Shown piece after piece: positions 57,216 through 64,000 of a stretch of 64,000 nucleotides of DNA (positions are counted from its first letter, which is position 1; each line of letters opens with the position of its first letter). A program made the position numbers and the translations under genes. The DNA is from Macrobrachium rosenbergii. Its lineage: Eukaryota > Arthropoda > Malacostraca > Decapoda > Palaemonidae. Location of the stretch: NCBI RefSeq assembly GCF_040412425.1, contig NC_089766.1:49881297-49945296 (forward strand), in the 5' to 3' direction. The notes under the pieces were generated by a model. The model was not told where the DNA came from, searched no databases, and worked only from the letters and a program-made list of their open reading frames with translations.

Positions 57216-57654
57216 CTGTTTTACTTGTGGAACTTGAGTTGTTTTGAATTCTTCTCTGGATATTAAATTTTGTCTTCAACATTATGTAATCAAAATCACT
57301 ACATCACCTTATTTGGAACATTCAGCGGTCCTGAAACGGTAAGTGTCAGTGAAACCTCTCAGATGTCGATGTTTAATAAAAAATAACGGCTCTGTATCAT
57401 GATCAGTTACTGCTGCAGTGTGGGTCTGCGGTGGCAGGTTGAAAGTAACATTTTTGGAAGCTTGAATTTCAAGTCAATGGCCCCTTTGGTGAGCTTGTAC
57501 CATATGAATAGGTTTCATCTACCGAAGTAATAGAATAATGACAATAATGATATTAAATTTCCTTCTTCCACTTTTCAGAATGGTGGAACTGGTGCTCGAC
57601 ACAACAATGAAGGAAGCTTGGAGATCATTATTCACAGAAGCTCAAGTTATGTAA
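52804..57654 (+). CDS. Gene D: Asn-rich secretory protein
   Basis: Three-exon model, about 304 residues: 52804-53541, 54611-54711 and 57579-57654. Intron 1 is phase 0, intron 2 phase 2, as in gene C. Signal peptide 1-19. A helix includes MGELLELFEVEWDLVNKD with the family Trp. The spacer has an NGS sequon and a dibasic stretch (EAKERRERQ, 154-162). RLRPC (175-179) precedes the hydrophobic segment 189-209, then about 37 Asn-rich residues, alternating near the end (NLNVNSNNVNQ). Exon 2 opens VNIMPPGGKRRRRR with one Cys; exon 3 gives LVLDTTMKEAWRSLFTEAQVM and the stop. It is a tandem paralogue of gene C. Function unknown. Confidence 0.8.
53713..53769. repeat. (AAT)n microsatellite in gene D intron 1
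   Basis: About 19 uninterrupted units, starting about 170 bp downstream of the exon encoding the poly-Asn run. Confidence 0.95.
54157..54530 (+). repeat. Family A three-hairpin element, copy 8
   Basis: Complete plus copy in intron 1 of gene D, ending about 80 bp before the exon 2 acceptor. Confidence 0.85.
55213..55437 (-). repeat. tRNA-related SINE family D, copy 2
   Basis: Minus copy in intron 2 of gene D: 'gatgaaacctattcacatgg' through 'catcgccctggggcagacgcgaaccc'. It retains the B-box-like segment. Confidence 0.75.
56090..56300 (-). repeat. Family A element, copy 9 (badly decayed)
   Basis: 'tgatgattggtaggatggatgatcaaca' and 'gatctgttggaggacagaaa' match the centre and flank of family A. 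The inverted arms no longer pair well. Confidence 0.55.
56435..56765 (+). repeat. Family A element, copy 10, with perfect palindrome
   Basis: Left arm 56448-56489 and right arm 56506-56547 are perfectly complementary over 42 bp with a 16-base loop. The 5' hairpin is missing; the 3' end 'cagaaacatcggcgcat' is decayed. It lies in intron 2 of gene D. Confidence 0.85.
57190..57213. repeat. (TG)n microsatellite
   Basis: About 12 units. Confidence 0.9.
57387..57530 (+). repeat. tRNA-related SINE family D, copy 3 (3' part)
   Basis: Begins within the body at 'ggctctgtatcatgatcag' and ends 'gaataggtttcatctaccga', about 50 bp before the gene D exon 3 acceptor. The tRNA-like head is missing. Confidence 0.75.
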
Positions 57655-57727
57655 AGCACCTCTCCCACATGTCCTCATATTCAGTGAGGTTAACGTTGTG
57701 TTTCTACAAATCCTTCGTATTTTTGTG

Positions 57728-57733
57728 AATAAA
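57728..57733 (+). promoter_or_regulatory. Poly(A) signal of gene D (candidate)
   Basis: AATAAA 74 bp after the stop codon, which supports this being the true terminal exon. Confidence 0.5.
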
Positions 57734-57829
57734 TGGTCAAGACGAAATTGTTTCCTTTTGAACATTTTAAAGTTTCCGGCTACTGCCATTGCAGTTATAT
57801 GTTTTACAATAAAAGCAGAGCGTGTGCTA

Positions 57830-58500
57830 GAATACGTAGGTTGGAGAGTGACTGGTTTCATGTGAAACTCAGTGTCAGAAAAGGGTGTGGTGTGCCAGCA
57901 AGACTCTAGAATGTTTACGAAAGGAGAAATGAAAGAAGTGTGAAATGACGGAAGATGTAGGTGCAAAATTGTGGATAATAAGAAACAGGGATGTGAAAAC
58001 TGGCTGAATTTTTACCTATTGAATGTTACCGGTTGATGATAGAGAAGAGGAAGTGCGGAGACTGGTGAAAGTCTCAAAATGTTTATCTGAGAAAGCTTCA
58101 AGTGACCAAAAAAAAAAAAAAATTCCCAGTGGTTGGCCTTTGGCCTAAATTCTATCAATTCAATTCAATTCAAGTGATTAATAACAAAGAAAAGTTTGTG
58201 ATCCAAAATGGAGGCCATAAGATGGTAAATAGATGTTACTATGGATGGTATTTTGAGATTAAATATAACATATCATAGTCAGATGAGAAAGGCGAACTAT
58301 ACACGAAAAGAAAGGTTTATAAAAGGAGTGGCAATAACATAAGCAAAATACAGAGAAATTCGGAGGTGTCAGTGCTGAATAAGAAAGAGAAAGAGGTAAA
58401 AAGGGTTGGAATGGAGAGAAATATAGACATACAACAAAAATGTACTTAAAATGGTGGCATATGTAAAACAACAAATCAGTGTTTTGTGTGTACATGACAA
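57830..58500 (+). pseudogene. Reverse transcriptase relic
   Basis: WFHVKLSVRKGCGVP at about 57853-57897 matches the 'WF.V..GVRQGC..SP' RT motif and is followed by an NVY triplet as in 'LFN.Y'. REEEVRRLVKVSKCL (about 58030-58075) resembles the segment after the catalytic Asp pair, which itself is not recognisable. Stops and frameshifts are abundant. A family B fragment is inserted at 58116-58172. Confidence 0.55.
58116..58172 (-). repeat. Family B element, fragment (copy 13)
   Basis: Only the 'cccagtg.ttggcctttggcctaaattctat' end and (caatt)n tail remain, preceded by poly-A. Confidence 0.7.
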
Positions 58501-58584
58501 GTTACAATTCTCACTATTGAAATAGTATTACACTTAACGTTCCTACAGTCAGTTCTGACTTAACATATATTCCTTGACAAATGA

Positions 58585-58585
<1 letters not shown>

Positions 58586-58609
<24 letters not shown>
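58586..58609. repeat. (CT)n microsatellite
   Basis: About 12 units. The neighbouring frame at 58574-58822 is short and unsupported. Confidence 0.9.
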
Positions 58610-58615
<6 letters not shown>

Positions 58616-59310
58616 TCTAGTATCGTTGGCGTTTCCTATTTCATGCCGTACATTTTCTTTGAAGGACGAGACTTCTGGTGTTTAAGATCCTTGGTGTTTC
58701 TTGATTCTTTGCTTACCTCACAGTTGCTTCAGCTACGAGGAACAGTCAAACTGCAGGAGTCCGGTGGACAACGTATAACCATCATCACTCGTAGTTTGAA
58801 CATTCGGGCGTGTTTTGCGTAAGAATAGTTTGTGTTGGTAAGTCATAGATAGTTTTGAAGGCTTGTTTATTTTCAGTGTGGACTGGAATCATTCGGCTTG
58901 AGTTGTATAGGCATTTGTTTTTTACTTCTTCGAATTTTAAAGTAGTATTTTGAAAGATTTTTTATACATATTTTTAAACTGTCTTCAAGCATTTGTTTAA
59001 AGTTCTTATAGCATCAGCTTAATTTTAAACTTGTGTAGTTCTCATAACTTACTCCTTATCAGTTTGTTCGAATGCCCGGTTTTTCTGGTAAGTTCTCTCC
59101 AAACTTTCATGCATTATCAGAAATTGACCTAAAAGCTTATATTAATTTTTATTCATTAGACATTTATCGATTTTTCAGGATTCCATCTTGGAGATTTCCT
59201 ATCCGCAGCCTGGGCCAACTCCTCGTGACTAATTGGTAATTATTTTTGCCTCTGAACTGTCAGGTGAGTTATAGCTTACAGTTTCGACGCTCTGATTAGT
59301 TCCTCGCATG
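58610..59310. other. No gene recognised
   Basis: AT-rich intergenic DNA. Confidence 0.4.
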
Positions 59311-59314
59311 TTAA

Positions 59315-59396
59315 ATCCTCCCCCGTCAGGGGCGGCGCCCCTGGTGGGGGAGGATACCTTCCGAAAGCTTACGATAGACCGAGGTCTATCGTAGGC
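59315..59396. repeat. GC-rich double hairpin
   Basis: Hairpin 1 (59315-59355) has arms ATCCTCCCCC-3 nt-AGGGGCG facing CGCCCCT-3 nt-GGGGGAGGAT. Hairpin 2 (59367-59396) is 'gcttacgatagacc' facing 'ggtctatcgtaggc'. Flanking 'cgcatg' (59305) and 'gcatgcg' (59405) suggest a further outer pairing. The block is sharply GC-richer than its surroundings. Confidence 0.7.
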
Positions 59397-59399
59397 TGG

Positions 59400-60337
59400 G
59401 AGGGGCATGCGCTCAAACAGAACCTAGACCTAGTTTTAGGGTTTACAAGTCATATTCATGAGCATTAATTTAGCTTTGATTAGTAACTATTTTTCTTTTA
59501 TATAACCTTTACGGATGAGACTAATACTTAAAAGGTGGTAAAATCGTAAGGTACGTGACTACATATTTTATTAGTCTAATTCTGACGCTCTAAATCTCTT
59601 CCAGGTCCGGTGGTTTAAGAATAAATTGGGCGCACGGCAGTCGGCCATAATTCTAAAGCCTTTTGTAACCACTCTCAAGATGCCGTTTTGAGTACCAGTT
59701 TGGATATTCAGCTATTTATCCCTCGTCCATTGCGATGGAGATTGAAGCCAACTTAGAATTAGCCTTATTAGGTATACCAACGGTGTAAGCTGATGCTCCA
59801 CTTTTGAAAAGATAAAAGCCCAGCATATATTTTAGCAGCAAATAAATTTCAATAAAGAATACTTGTTAATATTATTCCTTACTGTACCCAGGGTTAGTAA
59901 GTTACTCAGGGATATTAGTATTCAGTTCGATTTTCTTCAGTTTGGGCAAGGTTTGGTCCCAACAATGTAAGAGCTCTGAAGTTTTTTATATGAAAATCCT
60001 AATTCAATGACAGTGAAAATCCCTTATTATAAACTTTACCTACATTAAATTAAAAATTGTCTGGATACGAAACTACGAAAAACTTATTGCTGGAACTTTT
60101 GTTGTCTATGGAAAGTATTGATGTTACGGAGACATGAATCGTTGCTGGGGGACTCTATGGGGCGAGTCTATAGAACTAGTCCGTATTTTTGTATTACATA
60201 GGTGGAAATTTAAGGATGAGTCTATAGAAAGAGTTTTTTGTATCACGTAGGTGGAAATTTAAGGTAATGGGAATTTTTGTGGTAGCCATATTGGAACTTG
60301 GAGTTTAGTTTAGTCTTAAAAGCACTGGAGCCATTGC
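59400..60337. other. No gene recognised
   Basis: AT-rich. A segment 'ggtggaaatttaagg' is duplicated at about 60201 and 60250. No coding exon is supported. Confidence 0.4.
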
Positions 60338-60520
60338 TAAAGTGGTTTGCAGCGTCCCTATCGCTCCTTCCTGGCTCCACCCACTTTTTATCATTTACTG
60401 GACACTCCATTCCCGCTTCCTTCATTTCATCTTACTGTCCAACCACCCGAACTACTCGTCTCGCTGTCTTAACCACTGAACGGCTGAAAGTGCCTCGGAG
60501 CTTGGCTTTCTGGCCATGTC
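60338..60520 (-). repeat. Family B element, copy 14 (highly diverged)
   Basis: 'tttgcagcgtccctatcgctcct' and 'ccattcccgcttccttcatttc' keep the family B order, but most positions have changed. Confidence 0.45.
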
Positions 60521-61146
60521 AAGAAGCAAACGAAGAATTGAAAGTTTTCGGCAAATTTCATTCTAAATTTCTAGGTAAATAATTTGGAAGCCCAGTGACG
60601 TAAGGAGACTACCACATATAATAGTTGTAAGGCTAAATTTTCATCAAATTCGGACATAGTTTTAAATTTGTAACCATCCCAAACAACATTATCGCTACAT
60701 TAGGCAATTATACTACATTGTAATACAGTATATTCGCTCAAGTGAACATAAACTTGTATATGCAGATATATAAAAGTTATATAAGTGAAATAGCTCATTC
60801 CAGTCTTTGAACTTAATATCGTGATGTGGCTCATCAGAATTTCACTTCAACCTGACCATTCTTTTCGCGTGCTAGTGCTTTTCCCAGTTCGTAAAGTTTG
60901 CTCACATTACAATTTATATGCTGCTCAATACTTTGGTTAATACAGCTTTTCATCTGAAGCGTTTTCCCAGTCGAAGTGGACTCGATTGACAATTTATATG
61001 CTGCGCAATACTTTTGTTTTTACGGATTTCCATATGATGTGGATGATGACTTCATGTAGGCCTAGCTATCTCCCTGCGGTTTGCCCAGGAGCAAGAGCCC
61101 GCCATGGCACAAGGCCAGCTTAAGCCAGAGCTACTCCCCCCCCCAC
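60521..61146. other. No gene recognised
   Basis: Intergenic. 'gacaatttatatgctgc.caatact' occurs twice (about 60909 and 60988), which indicates a small duplication. Confidence 0.4.
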
Positions 61147-61434
61147 AAGTAGGAGGGTAGTGCTGTCAATGTACCTCACCGGGTGCACTGCAGGCATTAC
61201 TTGAGGTTCTCTGCAGCGTCCCTTTGCCCCCTAGCTGCAACCCCTTTCATTCCTTTTACTGTACCTCTGTTCTTATCTTGCTGTCCAGCCTCTCCTAACA
61301 GTTGTTTCATAGCGCAACTGCGAGTTTTTCCTCTTATTACACCTTTCAAACCTCTCTCAATGTCCCTTTCAGTGCTGAATGACCTCATAAGGCCCAGCGC
61401 CTGGTCTCTGGCCTAAATTCTATATTCCATTCCA
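61147..61434 (-). repeat. Family B element, copy 15
   Basis: Full-length minus copy from 'tagtgctgtcaatgtacctcac' to 'ggcctaaattctatattcc'. Confidence 0.85.
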
Positions 61435-61663
61435 GAGCTACCTCTGAAGAGCAGAGCATTCATGCCGTGTTGTTAGAAGTCTGAGATTGGGTAGGAAATG
61501 AATGTGTAAACTTAATGGGTAACAATATGCGCAGTGAGAATTTTTATTTTTTCGACATGGCTGGTATTTGAAATCTGAAGTGGTTTTGGCTGTTTCTGAA
61601 AGTGAAATATGGACTGGCGACGGATTAACTGTTTGTGTGGTAAATCAAATTAGTGGCTATTAT

Positions 61664-61851
61664 TTGTTTCTGGTGATAGAAATTTATTTCTCGCTATAAT
61701 GTGGTTCGGATTCCACAATAAGCTGTAGGCCCCGTTGCTAGGTAATCAGTTGGTTCTTAGCCACGTAATAATAAATCTAATCCTTTGGGCCAGCCCTAGG
61801 AGAGCTGTTAATCAGCTCCTCAGTGATCTGGTTAAACTAGGTTATACTTAA
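61664..61851 (+). repeat. tRNA-related SINE family C, copy 2 (headless)
   Basis: The body and tail match copy 1 ('gtggttcggattccacaataagctgta', 'gagagctgttaatcagctc'). The tRNA-like head is absent, as in a 5'-truncated insertion. Confidence 0.75.
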
Positions 61852-61970
61852 CTTAGTGGCTATTATTGGTAGATTGATATCGTTTCAAACGGGTATTGGT
61901 GATCGAACATAATGTCTTATATTAGGATGTTGGACGTAAGCAAGGCTCACACTTTACTAACTTCAGTGTT

Positions 61971-62284
61971 GCCCCGCAGTTGGGTAGTGCTGTCAGTGCA
62001 CCTCATGCGGCGTACTGTAGGCATTTCTGAAGGTTCTTGCGGCGTCCCTTTGGCCCCTAGCTGCAACCTCTTTTCATTACTTTTACTGTACCTTCGTTCT
62101 TATTATCATTCTTCCATCTCGCTATCCACCCCCTCTTAACAAATATTCCACAGTGCAACTGCGAGGTTTTTCCTCCTGTTACACCTTTCAAACTTTTACT
62201 GTCAATCTCCGTTTCAGCGCGGAATGACCTCATAGGTCCCAGTGTTTGGCCTTTGGCCTAAATTCTATACTCAATTCAATTTAA
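61971..62284 (-). repeat. Family B element, copy 16
   Basis: Full-length minus copy ending 'ggcctaaattctatactcaattcaattt'. Confidence 0.85.
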
Positions 62285-62552
62285 AATCAAAGTTATAATT
62301 TAGAACAAAATCACCCTTTTGGTGCTTTAGCCGAAGACTCCAGCAGGTTTCTTCCGCCTGGAAGGTCGACGCGAGCAATTTGAGAATTGGCTTAAGGGCC
62401 CAACAACCTGATTTAGGTTTACTTTCTGTAAGTTTATAGGTATAGTTCCCTGCTTTACTTTGTTTCCCGAGTTGTCTATCGTAATCGATTTTGGTGATCA
62501 AGTCCACAGCAGGTGGAGGAAAGCTGAAAGCTTTGTACAAACACACACACAC

Positions 62553-63020
<468 letters not shown>

Positions 63021-63717
63021 CAATTATAAAATCATCACACGCCTTACCCGCGAGAGAGAGAATTATATAAAGCTTTATGAGGTTTAGCTACGCGAAGAAG
63101 TCACGATTTGTGTCTTCCTTTCCGCTCCAAATACCGACTATTACGGCGCGCCCAAGAGCTCTACAAATATCCTTTCTCAGAAAACCTCTGATCATAATTA
63201 TACTGGCATTCCGCTTAATAAACTGAAAATGCCGTCGTTTTTATGTACACCAGATCTTCGTGTTCAGTTACTTCTTGCTCATTCTCTACTTGTTGGGAAA
63301 ATCACGCTCTGAACGTTAGCGTAAGCAGGGGCGGGTGGAAAATCTCCTTGAGTAACGGGTGGCATTCCCGAAGGGTGGAGGACCACTCAGTAAGCGTAAC
63401 ATGACCTGACAACGATATCAGTAGAGAACAAGGCATCAGCGGGAGAGCATCATATTCATCAGGGGTACAATTTCTGTAGACGGGACTCGCCTGCCAAATC
63501 AGTGATTATTTTTTCATTCTTAGCTGATTCAGAAGTTGTGATTATCCTTCTTGATTGGCAGAACGGATCCACTGTGAATACCCAAGTCATTTGGAGCGTC
63601 AGTGAAAATTCATAAGACAATTTTAAAGTGATGAAAGGCTTTATCATTTAATGAGGTGGAGAATTTACAAATGAGCTGGATTCTAACTTGTGCTCGGTAA
63701 TTAAGAACGGAATTTTC
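63021..63717. other. Upstream region of gene F
   Basis: No exon recognised. It may hold the promoter or 5'UTR of gene F. Confidence 0.35.
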
Positions 63718-64000
63718 ATGCACATTCTGATAAAAATTTCCCAGACACTTGGTCTGCATATGAACACAATGCACGGAGTTTTAGCAGTGTTTTTAATCAT
63801 GGCTCTATGCATAGTTACTGCAAATGAAGAGCCACAAGACCAAGAGGCCCACTCAGAGTTAGAACATTCAGATGAGCCAAATTTAAACGTGTCATTGGAG
63901 GCCCAAAGCAGCCAAGAATTATCCCCAGTGGGTAATCTTACAGGCATGTCAGATTTTCTTATCACTGACACAAACGCCAGCATCGGTGACAGCATCCAGA
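63718..64000 (+). CDS. Gene F: 5' end of a secreted, probably glycosylated protein (partial)
   Basis: An uninterrupted frame runs from an ATG at 63718 to the window end. Further in-frame ATGs are at 63760 and 63769. From the second ATG the peptide starts MNTMHGVLAVFLIMALCIVT, a classic signal peptide, with predicted cleavage before NEEPQDQE. The rest is acidic and Ser/Asn-rich with three sequons (NVS, NLT, NAS) and no Cys. The second start gives the better signal peptide; the first may belong to the 5'UTR. An in-frame stop at 63652-63654 limits upstream extension. The family is unknown. Its position next to genes A-D and its secretory nature suggest it could be another cluster member, but the diagnostic modules would lie outside the window. 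Confidence 0.6.
   Translation, partial: MHILIKISQTLGLHMNTMHGVLAVFLIMALCIVTANEEPQDQEAHSELEHSDEPNLNVSLEAQSSQELSPVGNLTGMSDFLITDTNASIGDSIQ

Noticed and set aside
62337..62430. Exon-like 'cag|gtttcttccgcctggaagg' resembling the PPG exon of genes A-D, with a GTAAGT donor
   Set aside because: The PPG frame stops within ten codons and does not fit the family's phase-0 junction; probably chance.

Overview
This is an intron-containing, repeat-saturated animal nuclear DNA window. The long (TA)n, (CT)n/(GA)n and (AAT)n tracts, degraded non-LTR retrotransposons, tRNA-related SINEs and several hairpin-forming element families suggest an arthropod, most likely a decapod crustacean. That assignment rests on overall character, not on a marker gene. 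No rRNA gene, intact tRNA gene, CRISPR array or prokaryote-style operon was seen.

Layout. 1-17 kb is gene-poor: low-complexity AT-rich DNA, old local duplications, a Tigger/pogo-type transposon remnant (10869-11538), a MITE-like element (14212-14395) and a long foldback element with a 10-bp target duplication (15100-15570). 17.2-21.1 kb holds gene E on the minus strand, a secreted/membrane-associated protein split by an intron. 21-35 kb is mostly microsatellites, a nested reverse-transcriptase relic and a 23-bp minisatellite. 35.2-57.7 kb is the core: four paralogous genes, A (minus), B, C and D (plus). 57.8-63.6 kb is repeats again. At 63.7 kb a further signal-peptide gene (F) begins and runs off the window.

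The main result is a local family of asparagine-rich secretory proteins. A-D share one plan: signal peptide, short amphipathic helix with a central Trp, variable acidic/basic spacer, basic residues followed by one Cys, a hydrophobic segment of about 20 residues, a run of 30-40 mostly Asn residues ending in Asn-Gln, then a phase-0 intron, then an exon starting with a hydrophobic-Pro-Pro-Gly-basic motif. A and B form a divergent pair; C and D form a tandem pair with a different second-intron phase. Gene E shares the signal peptide, a comparable hydrophobic segment and a phase-0 intron, but has a Tyr/Gly-rich stretch instead of poly-Asn, so it may be a distant relative. I do not recognise a named family and assign no function. 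Secretion, proteolytic release of the Asn-rich module and self-assembly are inferences.

Two dispersed repeat families dominate the rest: family A, a three-hairpin element of about 380 bp (10 copies), and family B, a 300-bp element (about 16 copies) carrying a recurrent basic mini-ORF. Exon models were made by eye from splice consensus and frame continuity. Repeat boundaries are accurate to roughly 10-20 bp.
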